A DNA stretch of 48,669 bases from an uncultured Fibrobacter sp. (GCA_946414025.1 CAMKMX010000022.1:1-48669); one strand, 5' to 3'. Numbered from the stretch's first letter, positions 15,914 through 25,192 are shown. The notes: generated from the letters alone by a model not told the origin. Numbers and translations are program-made.

Positions 15914-16546
15914 CTACCCCTCCATTCCCAGATCCTGTTTCAGGAGCACCTTGATGGTGAAGGTGTAAGCTTCTTCCCCATCGACCTTCGAAGTAGAGAT
16001 ATTCACCAGCGAAACTTTTTCGACACTCACCTGTTTTTCCAACTTGACCATATATTCGGCAACTTCGGCAAAATCAAAGGTCGTTCCGCGCATTTCCAAA
16101 TCGTTGTCGCTTATCTGGTTCAGGCTGGTAAGCCACATATTAGGCGGCAGTACCGACGAAACATTTTCGAACAAAATAACCCAGCGTTTCTTACTGACCT
16201 GAATGGACTTGAGGGCGTTTATCTTTGTATTGATTACGCCTTGTTTCTGTTCCAGGTCGCTTATCTTGGTAAGCAACGGACGTTCCCGTTCCACTTCGGC
16301 CTTAACTCGATCCAGTTCCTGATTAAGTCCAGAAAGTGTCTCTTCGATAAAAGAGAACAACATCACCACACTAATCACTGTCGCAATAAGGGCAATGGTA
16401 GGCCACACCACGCGGCGGTCCGTAATCCAAGAAAAATCCTTAACAGGCTTACGGTATTCCCTGGGAAGCAGGTTGATGGAAATGCAAAGAGATTTCCTTG
16501 TAGCCACGGAGGATTTTGCTTCTTCCTTTTTCTTTTTCGTAGCCAT
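15914..16546 (-). CDS. pilN: Type IV pilus assembly protein PilN
   Basis: A 210-residue protein. After a lysine-rich start comes the conserved PilN motif INLLPREYRKP (about 24-34) that binds PilM in the cytoplasm, a transmembrane helix about 48-66, a coiled coil and a periplasmic domain. The start overlaps the pilM stop (TAATG). Order M-N-O-P-Q is the standard one. Confidence 0.92.
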   Translation of the reverse strand: MATKKKKEEAKSSVATRKSLCISINLLPREYRKPVKDFSWITDRRVVWPTIALIATVISVVMLFSFIEETLSGLNQELDRVKAEVERERPLLTKISDLEQKQGVINTKINALKSIQVSKKRWVILFENVSSVLPPNMWLTSLNQISDNDLEMRGTTFDFAEVAEYMVKLEKQVSVEKVSLVNISTSKVDGEEAYTFTIKVLLKQDLGMEG

Positions 16547-17694
16547 TAGAATTTCCTCATCGCAAGGCCCAGTGCAGGGGCATAGATATTAGAAAGGCTC
16601 AACGAGATACCGTTTGCGCCAAACACCTTGGCATCGCACTCCACATAGCGGAAGGGGTTCACCGTATCGGTCTCGAGTCCGGTGCGTTCTGCAATGTAAG
16701 CCTTCATTCCAGGGATAGAGGCACCGCCTCCACCCAAGAAGATTTTTCCAAGGGTCTTCGAATCTTCCGAAGATTCAAAATAGCGGATACCGAACTCGAT
16801 CTGGGCCATCAGGTCTTCGAATGCAAGCTTCATGGCCTCTTCCACTTCGGCTTCGGAGAATCCATCCACCACCCCCAGATCGCCCTTCTCAAAGATCTCG
16901 TGGCACTTGGCGGCGTCGATTCCCAAGTGGGTTCCCAGCTTGGCAATCACCAAATCCAGAGAGCCTCCGGTCATGGCACGCATGGAGTGGAACGCTCCGT
17001 CTTGCACAAAGGCAATACTCATTTTCTTTTCGCCAATGTTTACAATGGCGCAAGTGGCATTCAAGTCTTCTTCGCTGGCAGTCGCCATGTAGGCGTTGAG
17101 AAGACCGAATATATCTACATCAATGGCAGAGAGCTTAAGCCCCTTTACCGTAAAGAACTGAGCCCAAGAGTCCACCAGGGCGTTCTTGGCGGCCACTACG
17201 TTTACCTTTACCTCGTCGTTTTCACGAGACGCCACTTCGTAGTCGATAACGTTATCCTGGTCATCGAAGGGCGGACGGGACTGGGCGGTCTGGAGAATAA
17301 TGGCCGCTTCATCGCCATTTTTGGGGAGTTTTACGTTCAACCGGTCCACCAGGACGCCACCGGCGCCAGCACCGCAGTTCACAGACGCCACCAAGTCCGT
17401 AGATTCATCTAGCGGGTGGCGCAGCATAAGCTTTGTCATGGCCTCGCTTAAAAGGTCATAGCCATCCTTTTCCTTCTTGGCATTCGGGTCCTGGGACTCA
17501 TCACCGCCTTCACGGCGCTGGATTTCGCCATTGACAATGGCGCCCTCGGGTACCGGTTCAAGGTCGGCATCAACCACTACCTTGCCACCACGGCTATTGT
17601 GATAGACTTTCACATACTTGATGCTGTAATGACCAACATCAATGCCTACGGTCACGCGTTCACCGCGAATCTTAGCTATCAGACTTAAAGCCAA
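16546..17694 (-). CDS. pilM: Type IV pilus actin-like ATPase PilM
   Basis: About 382 residues; a cytoplasmic actin/FtsA-like protein that binds ATP and the N-terminus of PilN. Motifs: VGIDVGHYSIKYVKV near the N-terminus (phosphate 1), the central NIGEKKMSIAF and GGGGASIPGM near the C-terminus. No ATG fits: TTG at 17694 is preferred because GGAG (17701-17704) sits six bases upstream; a TTG at 17706 also lies in frame but would overlap that ribosome site. First gene of pilMNOPQ; pilA, pilB and pilT are not in this window. Confidence 0.9.
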   Translation of the reverse strand: MALSLIAKIRGERVTVGIDVGHYSIKYVKVYHNSRGGKVVVDADLEPVPEGAIVNGEIQRREGGDESQDPNAKKEKDGYDLLSEAMTKLMLRHPLDESTDLVASVNCGAGAGGVLVDRLNVKLPKNGDEAAIILQTAQSRPPFDDQDNVIDYEVASRENDEVKVNVVAAKNALVDSWAQFFTVKGLKLSAIDVDIFGLLNAYMATASEEDLNATCAIVNIGEKKMSIAFVQDGAFHSMRAMTGGSLDLVIAKLGTHLGIDAAKCHEIFEKGDLGVVDGFSEAEVEEAMKLAFEDLMAQIEFGIRYFESSEDSKTLGKIFLGGGGASIPGMKAYIAERTGLETDTVNPFRYVECDAKVFGANGISLSLSNIYAPALGLAMRKF

Positions 17695-17802
17695 AATAAA
17701 CTCCAATCGGAAACTATACTACCCTAATTCTACCTTTATAAAAGCCAAATGTCAAGCAAAAAATTCATCTAAGTCATTGAAAATGAACTACTTAGGACAT
17801 TT

Positions 17803-18804
17803 TTAGGCCTCTTCGGGGGTCTTTTTTTGCTTATGTACCTCGAAAATGTACTGCAAGACCCTTTCCTGGGTCCATCCAAAGGCCCCCACAAAGGAGGCCG
17901 TCAAAAAGAAATAATCCGCAAATTGTGGACTTTTATGGCCTAAATTGCGCAAAATCTCAATTTCTACGTTTTCTTCGCCAAAACTGGGCAGTTCGAACCT
18001 GATCTTCATGTGCTGCCCCGAAGAGCAATCCATAGGGAGTCCCAAAAGGATACCGCCCGCAGAAAGGTCCAAAAGGACTCCGTTGCAACTGGTGCCGTCT
18101 TCGAGGGTCGCCACCACCGGAAAATCAACCGGTTCGCGAACCCAACGACGCAACTGCTTCTTTTCGAGATTCGTTGCGTGGGAAAGAAACAGACGATTTC
18201 CATCGAAAGACTTAACCAGCACCCGAGCTGTATAGACGGCATCCTCCGGACGGGTCCAGCGAAGGCGGACGTTTCTGCCCACAAGGGAGCGACCCGAACC
18301 CACGGATTCGTCGTATTCCACAATTATGCTTCGTTCGTCTGTGCCAACAATTGTCGAATGAAACATACGCGTACCGCCGTCCAAAAGGATATCGACGCGG
18401 TTGGTCACATTGTACTGCCTTGTAGAACTTACCGTGGCAAGGGGGTTCGCCGCCGTAAAATTCAGTTTTTTCCGAAGCCTTGCGATTACCTCGAGCACAT
18501 TATCCTTGACATTTTCCTCCCCTTTAAAATCGTAGTAGTTGGACACCGCCGATTCAAAAAGGGTAGCCGTATTCAAGATGGCATCTTTGTTTTCGTAGCG
18601 AGAAGAGCGGACCAGCTTTTCTAGAACCTTAATTTCATCGCGCAAGAGTCCAAGCTCCTTAATCTGCGCATCGAAAAGAGGTGTCCCAAACATGACCTCG
18701 TGTTCCCTGCGATAATAACTGCGCTGAATTTCCCACAGGGCCACCAGTATAAGTACCAGGACCACAATGCTGAAAATCCAGAACAGCTGCAGGGGTTCAA
18801 TCAT
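17803..18804 (-). CDS. Membrane-anchored PilZ-domain protein, likely c-di-GMP effector
   Basis: A 333-residue protein: transmembrane helix about 7-25, helical linker, a beta-rich YcgR-N-like domain about 125-212, and a PilZ domain about 215-325. The c-di-GMP-binding residues are intact: RxxxR (R219, R223) and DxSxxG (D246, S248, G251). Inference: it senses c-di-GMP at the inner membrane and may control pili or gliding. It starts 5 bp after the stop of the dihydroorotase-like gene, so it probably belongs to the pyrRB transcript, and ends 108 bp before pilM. Confidence 0.85.
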   Translation of the reverse strand: MIEPLQLFWIFSIVVLVLILVALWEIQRSYYRREHEVMFGTPLFDAQIKELGLLRDEIKVLEKLVRSSRYENKDAILNTATLFESAVSNYYDFKGEENVKDNVLEVIARLRKKLNFTAANPLATVSSTRQYNVTNRVDILLDGGTRMFHSTIVGTDERSIIVEYDESVGSGRSLVGRNVRLRWTRPEDAVYTARVLVKSFDGNRLFLSHATNLEKKQLRRWVREPVDFPVVATLEDGTSCNGVLLDLSAGGILLGLPMDCSSGQHMKIRFELPSFGEENVEIEILRNLGHKSPQFADYFFLTASFVGAFGWTQERVLQYIFEVHKQKKTPEEA

Positions 18805-18809
18805 TTAGC

Positions 18810-20057
18810 CTAGACCTCGGTCCAAAGACCGCCCAAATAGGAGCCCTTGATTTTGCCAGAAAGTGTTTGACCCAGAAGCGGGCAATTGCGGACCTGACCG
18901 GCAAACAAGGACGGAGCTACCACCGTTTCTTCTTTGTCATTGAACAGCACAAGATTCGCCTTGGAACCCAAAGACAGGTCGGAAGAATCAGCACCTGCAA
19001 TCTTTGCAGGGGCAAAGGACAACAGCTCAAGAGCACGAGCCTCGCCCAGCTTTTCTACCAGTGGCTTCCACAAAGCAGGAAGCGCTATTTCCAAGGAGAT
19101 GGCGCCAGGGATAGCGTCTTCAAAGTTCACTTCCTTGTCCTGACGGAGCACCGGGTCGTGGTTCACGCTGATGGCATTCACCGTCCCAGACTTGAGACCC
19201 TGCCACAATGCCTCCTTGTCGCTTGCCGAGCGGAACGGCATCACCACATTGCAGTGGGAATCCAAATTGAACAGGCAGCTGTCGTCTAGCAGCAGGTGAT
19301 AGATATCCACATCGCAGGTAACATCTACACCCTGTTCCCGAGCGTTTTCGATTAACTTCAAGGTTTCGCCACAGCTGACCTGCTTGAAATGCACAGGAAC
19401 TTTTAAGAACCGAGCCATTTCAAGAATGCGGAAGGCGGCGATGGTTTCTGCCACACGAGGAATTCCCTTCATGCCAAGTGTATCGGCGTAATGGCCCTCG
19501 TGGACAAGTCCGTGATGGCGGAGGGATTCGTCCAGCGGCATAAAGAAGAAACGCTTGCCCGTCATGGAACCGTATTCCATGGCAAGACGCAAGAACCTGG
19601 TCCGGGTGGCGTCCTGGTTACCGTCGCCAAAACCAACAGCCCCCTCTTCGGCAAGCTCGATCATCTCCGTCAGTTCCTTGCACTTGTAGCCCACGCTGAA
19701 GGCGCCCAAGAAGCTGAACGCAAATCCGGCAAAGCTGCTGATCTGCTTGATGGCCGAAAGCTTGCGGGAATCGTCGATGGCATTGTCAGAACTTTCGTAA
19801 AGACCACCGTAGAATCCACCACGGCGCATAGCATCTACGCCATCCTTAAAGTCGTAGATGTCGTCACGAAGAGGTTCCTTAAAGTCCAGTCCAAGGCCGA
19901 AAAGAGCCGGAAGCGCAAGAGCCCCACCGGCATCAAAGACGGTCGCGTCGGTCAAATCTTCCTTGACCCACTTGCCATCGGCAAGGTTCATTGTGGTAGG
20001 AGCTTCAAACTTCCCGTTTACAAAAGGACGAACATTCTTGAGTACAATCTTATTCAT
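18810..20057 (-). CDS. Dihydroorotase-like pseudoenzyme (PyrC'/PyrX type)
   Basis: A 415-residue amidohydrolase-fold protein that aligns with long-type dihydroorotases (GAISLEIALPALW, an ending GKIKGSYLGG), but the metal-binding HxH after the first strand is missing: where active enzymes have DxHxHLREP, this one reads GLGLDFKEP. Other ligands also look changed (the active-site TDHAPH reads VNHDPV). It is therefore probably inactive. Non-catalytic PyrC' subunits that stabilise aspartate transcarbamoylase are known from Pseudomonas, and this gene likewise overlaps pyrB. The start at 20057 overlaps the pyrB stop by 8 bp; the longer frame to 20108 is rejected. An active pyrC is expected elsewhere. 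Confidence 0.8.
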   Translation of the reverse strand: MNKIVLKNVRPFVNGKFEAPTTMNLADGKWVKEDLTDATVFDAGGALALPALFGLGLDFKEPLRDDIYDFKDGVDAMRRGGFYGGLYESSDNAIDDSRKLSAIKQISSFAGFAFSFLGAFSVGYKCKELTEMIELAEEGAVGFGDGNQDATRTRFLRLAMEYGSMTGKRFFFMPLDESLRHHGLVHEGHYADTLGMKGIPRVAETIAAFRILEMARFLKVPVHFKQVSCGETLKLIENAREQGVDVTCDVDIYHLLLDDSCLFNLDSHCNVVMPFRSASDKEALWQGLKSGTVNAISVNHDPVLRQDKEVNFEDAIPGAISLEIALPALWKPLVEKLGEARALELLSFAPAKIAGADSSDLSLGSKANLVLFNDKEETVVAPSLFAGQVRNCPLLGQTLSGKIKGSYLGGLWTEV

Positions 20058-20985
20058 TGCCACGGCCTCCGGCCAAAAGGTAAAGTACCGCCATGCGGAC
20101 GGCAACACCGTTTGTCACCTGGTTCAAGATGACAGAATTATCTCCATCGGCGATTTCGCTATCCAGCTCTACGCCGCGATTGATAGGGCCCGGGTGCATA
20201 ATCAGCACCTTGTCCTTGGCGCATTCCAAAAGTTCGTGGGTGATACCAAAGGTGTTGCGGTATTCACGCATGCTGGGAAGCAAGGCGTCGTCCATGCGTT
20301 CTTTTTGCAGGCGAAGTGCGATAATGGCGTCGGCATTCTTTACCGCCTTTTTCACATCGCTTTCCCAAGTGACACTAGACATGAGTTCCGTGTTGCGGGG
20401 AACCAGGGTGCTAGGTCCGCAAAGCGTCACATGGGCACCCATGGTGGTCATGCCCCAGAGGTTACTGCGGGCGACCCTGCTGTGGCGGATGTCGCCTACG
20501 ATGGTCACGTTCTTACCTTCAAGAGTCCCAAGCTTTTCTTCTACGGTAAGCATGTCTAGAAGCGCCTGGGTCGGATGCTCATGGGCTCCGTCTCCGGCGT
20601 TCACGATAATGGCCTTGCTGTTGTCGGCCAGAAACTTCGGAACACCCGTCCCCTTATGGCGGACCACCACGATATCGATTTTCATGGCCTCGATGTTGCG
20701 GAGGGTATCGACCAGAGTCTCTCCCTTCTTGACGCTGGAGTTACTGCTGGTGAAGTTCACCGTGTCTGCCGAAAGCCTTTTCTCAGCGAGTTCAAAGCTG
20801 GTGCGGGTGCGGGTACTGTTTTCAAAGAACAGGTTCACCACCGTCATGCCCCGAAGGCTCGGCACCTTTTTCACGGGGCGTTCAAGGACTTCTCTAAACT
20901 GTTTTGCGTGGTCGAGAATCAGGCGAATATCTTGTTTCGATACGCCGCGCAGTCCAAACAGGTGCTTAATTTCAAGTGCGCTCAA
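20050..20985 (-). CDS. pyrB: Aspartate carbamoyltransferase catalytic subunit
   Basis: A 311-residue enzyme that joins carbamoyl phosphate to aspartate, the first committed step of pyrimidine synthesis. Motifs: carbamoyl-phosphate site STRTRTS (57-63), HPTQALLDM in the middle. The start is TTG at 20985, supported by GGAGG six bases upstream and by position just after the pyrR stop. It overlaps the dihydroorotase-like gene downstream. No pyrI is present in the window. Confidence 0.95.
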   Translation of the reverse strand: MSALEIKHLFGLRGVSKQDIRLILDHAKQFREVLERPVKKVPSLRGMTVVNLFFENSTRTRTSFELAEKRLSADTVNFTSSNSSVKKGETLVDTLRNIEAMKIDIVVVRHKGTGVPKFLADNSKAIIVNAGDGAHEHPTQALLDMLTVEEKLGTLEGKNVTIVGDIRHSRVARSNLWGMTTMGAHVTLCGPSTLVPRNTELMSSVTWESDVKKAVKNADAIIALRLQKERMDDALLPSMREYRNTFGITHELLECAKDKVLIMHPGPINRGVELDSEIADGDNSVILNQVTNGVAVRMAVLYLLAGGRGNE

Positions 20986-20986
20986 G

Positions 20987-21547
20987 CTAAGCCTCCACTT
21001 CTACGAGATAGACGGAATTTTCATTGTCAATGGGTTCGATGTTCACCCGGACTTCCTGGTTCTGTGCGGTTTCAACGGTGAGTCCCACGCAGTCGGGTGC
21101 GATGGGCAGTTCCCTATGGCCCCGGTCCACCAAGACGCAAAGCCGAACCACCGATGGGCGTCCAAAGTCCAAAATGGCCTGCAATGCCGCCCGAACGGAG
21201 CGACCTGTGTACAGGACGTCATCTACCAGAATCACCACCTTGCCTTCTACGCTGGCGGGCATCTCGGTAAAACGCATTTCCGTAGAGCCCAGTTTTTTGC
21301 GGTAGTGGAAATCATCACGGTAGAACGTGGCGTCCAGGCTGCCTGTCTCGATGGGTTTCCCGAACTTTTCGCTCAAGCGCTTGCTGAGCTTTTGTGCCAG
21401 GGGAATCCCGCGGCTTGCCATGCCGAGGACAATCATGTTGTCGGCACTTGGGTGCATCTTTGCAATCTTTGCGGCCATCTCGTCCAGGGCGAATTCCATA
21501 GCCTGGGCCGAGAGGAGTTCTTGAAGTCTTTTGCAGTTGTCTTTCAT
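20987..21547 (-). CDS. pyrR: Pyrimidine regulator / uracil phosphoribosyltransferase
   Basis: A 186-residue type I phosphoribosyltransferase with the PRPP motif VILVDDVLYTGRSVRAAL. PyrR proteins bind pyr mRNA and attenuate transcription when UMP is high, and may also have UPRTase activity. It is first in pyrR-pyrB-pyrC'-pilZ. A clear PyrR-binding RNA loop was not found in its leader. Confidence 0.92.
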   Translation of the reverse strand: MKDNCKRLQELLSAQAMEFALDEMAAKIAKMHPSADNMIVLGMASRGIPLAQKLSKRLSEKFGKPIETGSLDATFYRDDFHYRKKLGSTEMRFTEMPASVEGKVVILVDDVLYTGRSVRAALQAILDFGRPSVVRLCVLVDRGHRELPIAPDCVGLTVETAQNQEVRVNIEPIDNENSVYLVEVEA

Positions 21548-21785
21548 ATAGGCGTCAGCGCGGTCGCAAGCGCCCTCTGAGGTGTGAGGTCATTCGCTCC
21601 GCTCATTTTGAGGTATTTTCTTGCTAGAAGTTAGATTTTTTCAAGGACTTTTTTCTTTTGCGCTCTATAAAATACGCCTTGTTTTTATATATATAAGCAG
21701 AACCTTGCGTTACGCCGGAATGCAGCAAAAATTGCCCATACCTCAAAGCGTAGCGACTCATACCCCATTCCTAAAGGAGTACCCA
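21548..21785. other. Divergent intergenic region, pyrR / cyclophilin
   Basis: A 238-bp region. The pyrR side contains heptad-like words (TCTGAGG, TGTGAGG at 21571-21584). The middle is AT-rich with a long alternating TATATATA stretch (about 21686-21696), a likely promoter for the cyclophilin gene. The cyclophilin ATG is preceded by AAGGAG. No gene is seen. Confidence 0.4.
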
Positions 21786-22334
21786 ATGGCATTCAACCAG
21801 CTCGACAAACCCCAGGCAGGCGAAACCATCGCCATCATGAAAACCAACCACGGCACCATGAAGCTCCGCCTCTTCGAAGAACGGGTGGGCGAATGCGCCA
21901 CCAACTTCATTGAGCTTGCCAAGCAGGGCAAGTACGACGGCGCTCCCTTCCACCGTATCATCAAGGATTTCATGATCCAGGGCGGCGACTTCACCAACAG
22001 AAACGGTACCGGCGGGCACTCCGCCAAGGGCCCGGGCACCACCATCGGCGACAAGTACGACCCCTGCCTATCCCACATGCGAGGCGCCCTCAGCTGGGCA
22101 AAGACTTCCCTCCCTAACTCCATCGGCAGCCAGTTCTTTATCGTCCACGGCGACAACGTGCACTTTTTGGATCACGACCAGGTGGGCCCCGGCCCCGCCG
22201 ACGGCTACTCCGTGTTCGGCCAGCTCTATGAGGGCTTCGAGGTCCTGGACGAAATTGCAAGCGTCAAGACCGACCGCCGCGACGCCCCTTACGATGACGT
22301 AATCATCGAATCCGTGACCATCGAAAAGGCTTAG
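21786..22334 (+). CDS. Cyclophilin-type peptidyl-prolyl isomerase
   Basis: A 182-residue prolyl isomerase without signal peptide, so probably cytoplasmic. Motifs: FHRIIKDFMIQGGD, SQFFIV and a short C-terminal VYDDVIIESVTI-type strand. The start at 21786 follows AAGGAG; upstream in-frame codons are ignored. It catalyses cis-trans isomerisation of proline bonds during folding. Single gene; a heptad repeat array begins 11 bp after its stop. Confidence 0.9.
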   Translation: MAFNQLDKPQAGETIAIMKTNHGTMKLRLFEERVGECATNFIELAKQGKYDGAPFHRIIKDFMIQGGDFTNRNGTGGHSAKGPGTTIGDKYDPCLSHMRGALSWAKTSLPNSIGSQFFIVHGDNVHFLDHDQVGPGPADGYSVFGQLYEGFEVLDEIASVKTDRRDAPYDDVIIESVTIEKA

Positions 22335-22345
22335 AAGAGGGAACA

Positions 22346-22429
22346 GGATCTAGAGACTAGGATCTAGGGGGCGGCTCTGCCGCGATTATCTAGTCTAGCC
22401 CCTAACCCCTAGCCTCTAGCCCCTTAATT
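22346..22429. repeat. Inverted pair of degenerate heptad arrays
   Basis: Three 7-bp units NNNNCTA (22346-22366, for example GGATCTA) are followed by a small GC hairpin (GCGG/CCGC near 22371-22384) and five units of the CTANCCC type (22395-22429). The two halves are in opposite sense, so the whole can fold back. It lies between the cyclophilin gene and the tRNA gene. Confidence 0.7.
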
Positions 22430-22460
22430 GAAAAATTTTCATTTTTTCAAAAATCCCCCC

Positions 22461-22489
22461 TTGACAAGAGCCAGATAAATTTCTCTATT
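22461..22489 (+). promoter_or_regulatory. Promoter of tRNA-Ala
   Basis: Consensus -35 TTGACA (22461-22466), a 17-bp spacer, and -10-like TCTATT (22484-22489), 13 bp before the first base of the tRNA. Confidence 0.7.
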
Positions 22490-22502
22490 TGGCTCACCTT
22501 TC

Positions 22503-22575
22503 GGGGTTATAGCTCAGTTGGTAGAGCGCCTGCATGGCATGCAGGAGGTCAGGAGTTCGACTCTCCTTAGCTCCA
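22503..22575 (+). tRNA. tRNA-Ala (anticodon GGC)
   Basis: A complete 73-nt cloverleaf: acceptor GGGGTTA pairs with TAGCTCC, including the G3:U70 wobble that identifies alanine tRNA; D stem GCTC/GAGC; anticodon stem CCTGC/GCAGG with loop ATGGCAT (anticodon GGC, reads GCC); T stem AGGAG/CTCCT. The discriminator is A73. The 3' CCA is not encoded (next bases CTC), so it must be added by the CCA-adding enzyme. Confidence 0.97.
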
Positions 22576-22578
22576 CTC

Positions 22579-22607
22579 AAAAGACCTGCCTATTCGGCGG
22601 GTCTTTT
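22579..22607 (+). terminator. Intrinsic terminator after tRNA-Ala
   Basis: Stem AAAAGACCTGCC (22579-22590) / GGCGGGTCTTTT (22596-22607), 5-nt loop, followed by more T. It may also serve the convergent lptD gene on the other strand. Confidence 0.85.
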
Positions 22608-22627
22608 TGTTTTCCCGGTATTGTCTT

Positions 22628-25102
22628 TTACTTGCTGGACTTGTCCTGCTTTGTATCCGTGCTGCCCGCATTCAGCTTGATATCGGGCAGGTCACGCACA
22701 TAGATGGCAAAGCTCCAGCCGGCGGCAGGACCTGTGGGCGTCCAGGTGAAGTCCAACTGCCAGCAGTGGAGCGTCCGGTTAAAGGTAAACCGGTGGGTCA
22801 CGAACTTGCCTTCGTTGTAATCGTACTGGGTGCTGTAGCTCATCTCCCAGTTCACCGTGGGCTGGAAGGTAGCGGTAATGCTTGTGGAGTGAGAAATCTG
22901 GTCCCGGAACAGGTCCTTGGCCACTCGGGTACTGGAGAAAGTATAGCGGTAATCGAAACCGAAGGACCATTTGAGCATCTCGTACTTGCCCATCTGAGAC
23001 GGCAGGCCGCCATTAAAGTTACCGCTCCAGCGGAAAGCACGGGACAGCTCGTAACCCCAATACGTCAGTTCCGGCACCTGGACCTTGTTGGGGTCATCGC
23101 TAAACTTATGGTAGACGCTATGACGGGTATTGACCGTAAACATGTAATCGGGCAGTATCTGCAAGCCAAAGCTAGAGGTAATGTCAGAAAAGTTCAGGGA
23201 GTCTGCCGCAAAGTTATAGGAGACATTATGTCTAGTTGTCAAGAAACGGCGGTTTCCGTACTGGTCTTCTACCGCATCCGAACCGCCTTCCCTGGTCGTA
23301 TCGACCGCACGGCCAACCACTTTCAGGTACTTGATATCGAAGTCGTTGTTCAATCCAAAGCCCACCGTTTTCTGTTCAATCTGGTAGGGAGTCTGCCCTA
23401 GCAAGGGGTGCGGTGCAAAGGTCTTGACTGTATCCATTTCGGGAGCGTAGGTATAAGAAACGCTTGGAGACAGCACATGCCGAATTCCCGTAAAGCGGCC
23501 TATTTCTGGAACCCAAATTCCATACAATTTGGTGTCCGCCGTAATGCTGTAATCATGATTATACGCCGCATCGCCATAGCTATCATGTTCCGGATCAAGA
23601 CTCGTGTATCGACGGCGGTACTGCAGAGAATCCTCTGGGTTAATCCAGGACGTTCCGGTCCAAAAACCCGTAAAGTTCGCCCGTGGCGTCAGGTTTATTA
23701 CCCGAAGGACACGCATCGAGTAATCCAAGGAATAATTTCCCGTGTAACCTACGTACTTGGCGGTAGTATCCACCTCGTTGACGGTATCCTGCGCCCGAAC
23801 TGTATAGAAGTTGAACCTGTTGTTAAAACTGTAGTTGAACTTTTCCAGATAACTTGCGATGGAATGGTCGTCGTAGGCTTCTTCGTCTTCATCTACCTCA
23901 AAATTGAACAGAGGACCGCTCATGCGGTACTGGATGTCGGGGATTTCCCTCTGCATCATGTCCGTCACCAGGTTGTGGTCCTGCCTGACCTTCACCGTCA
24001 GGCTCTTGTTGGTACCGAACTTGCCGGAATAGGTCATCTGGGCGTTGGCCTGCTGGTTCAGGATGGTCTCTGCATCCAGGGCGTTATCCTTACGAACTTT
24101 TTGACTGGAAACGAAAGAGCCCGAGCCGCTCAAGGTGTGTTTTCCATCGGGTGTCAAGTTCTGGTTATGAGAAAAACGAATATCGTAGCCGCTGTTTGCC
24201 AAATCAAATTCTTCTAAGTAGCTCGTGTAAGAAACATTCCCCTCTAACACATAGCGCAATTTATACCGCACCTCTCCCGTCAAGGTGGAGCGCTCAAACC
24301 GAGCCTCCTCGCCTTCGATAATGTCGCCTTTAACCGTTGCATCCCAGTAATCATTTGGAGCGTAGTAAAAGCCTAGGTTGCTCATGTAGTACCCTTGCAC
24401 CTGGTCACCACCGAACTTGGGCGTCAATATACCGGACCTACGACCACTCTTGAGGGGAGCCACAATCATGGGCAGCACCGCCACCGGCACATCGGCAATA
24501 TTCAGCACCACCGGCCTAGCTGTAATGGTTTCCTTTGGTTTTACCACCATACGCCGTCCATAGAAGTAAAAGTGCTGGTGAGTGGAATCGTTACAGGTAC
24601 TAAAGTCTCCACGGGCTATCTGGATTCGCTGGTCGGGAAGCCTGCGAACCTCCATGCCATTCAGCTGCTGGTTATCTTGGTAAGTGGTCGCATAATAGAT
24701 TTCGCCAATCCGGCTGTTCATATTGTATTTGAGTCGCATTCCCGAAAGGGAGGGGTTCTTGGTCTCCCTGAGAATAGGATCGCCGCTAGCCGCCAAAACG
24801 CTGTTTTCTTGATCAAACCAAATGGTATCGGCATCCAAGGTAGCGGTGCGGTATTTCAACTGAGCGCTGTTGTTCAAGTTGAAGGTGGATTTTTCCACAT
24901 CGTAAACCAAATCCACTGCCCGATACTCAATGGTGTCCACCCCAGAAGTATCGTTCATCCAGTTTACTTCGGTGGTGTCCTTTTCCTCTTCCTGTTCCCG
25001 CTCTTCCAATTCAAAACGGGTCATCTCCTGGCCAAGGGCAGGGAGAGACAAGACCGTCACGGCAAACACCAAAACGGCCCACAGGAGTCTATGGGTTCTC
25101 AT
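22628..25102 (-). CDS. lptD: LPS-assembly outer-membrane protein LptD
   Basis: About 824 residues. LptD is the barrel that inserts lipopolysaccharide into the outer leaflet. Signal peptide about 1-25 (from the ATG at 25102; a GTG at 25120 is also open), an acidic segment, an OstA-type beta-jellyroll domain (about 60-190: AQLKYRTATLDADTI), then the large barrel with the family motif LKSGRRSGILTPKFGG. Length is close to E. coli LptD (784). No Shine-Dalgarno is visible. It stands alone, convergent with the tRNA gene, and shares an upstream region with the divergent UreE-like gene. Confidence 0.88.
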   Translation of the reverse strand: MRTHRLLWAVLVFAVTVLSLPALGQEMTRFELEEREQEEEKDTTEVNWMNDTSGVDTIEYRAVDLVYDVEKSTFNLNNSAQLKYRTATLDADTIWFDQENSVLAASGDPILRETKNPSLSGMRLKYNMNSRIGEIYYATTYQDNQQLNGMEVRRLPDQRIQIARGDFSTCNDSTHQHFYFYGRRMVVKPKETITARPVVLNIADVPVAVLPMIVAPLKSGRRSGILTPKFGGDQVQGYYMSNLGFYYAPNDYWDATVKGDIIEGEEARFERSTLTGEVRYKLRYVLEGNVSYTSYLEEFDLANSGYDIRFSHNQNLTPDGKHTLSGSGSFVSSQKVRKDNALDAETILNQQANAQMTYSGKFGTNKSLTVKVRQDHNLVTDMMQREIPDIQYRMSGPLFNFEVDEDEEAYDDHSIASYLEKFNYSFNNRFNFYTVRAQDTVNEVDTTAKYVGYTGNYSLDYSMRVLRVINLTPRANFTGFWTGTSWINPEDSLQYRRRYTSLDPEHDSYGDAAYNHDYSITADTKLYGIWVPEIGRFTGIRHVLSPSVSYTYAPEMDTVKTFAPHPLLGQTPYQIEQKTVGFGLNNDFDIKYLKVVGRAVDTTREGGSDAVEDQYGNRRFLTTRHNVSYNFAADSLNFSDITSSFGLQILPDYMFTVNTRHSVYHKFSDDPNKVQVPELTYWGYELSRAFRWSGNFNGGLPSQMGKYEMLKWSFGFDYRYTFSSTRVAKDLFRDQISHSTSITATFQPTVNWEMSYSTQYDYNEGKFVTHRFTFNRTLHCWQLDFTWTPTGPAAGWSFAIYVRDLPDIKLNAGSTDTKQDKSSK

Positions 25103-25192
25103 CAAAAACACGTTGCGCACAATTTAGAAAAACACGCTTTCAGAATAGCAGAAGCAAACAGAGTTAGTCTCTGAAAAACTATATTCTCGCCC

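Noticed and set aside
21548..21640. PyrR-dependent attenuator in the pyrR leader
   Set aside because: No match to the PyrR-binding loop and no terminator/antiterminator pair could be drawn with confidence.
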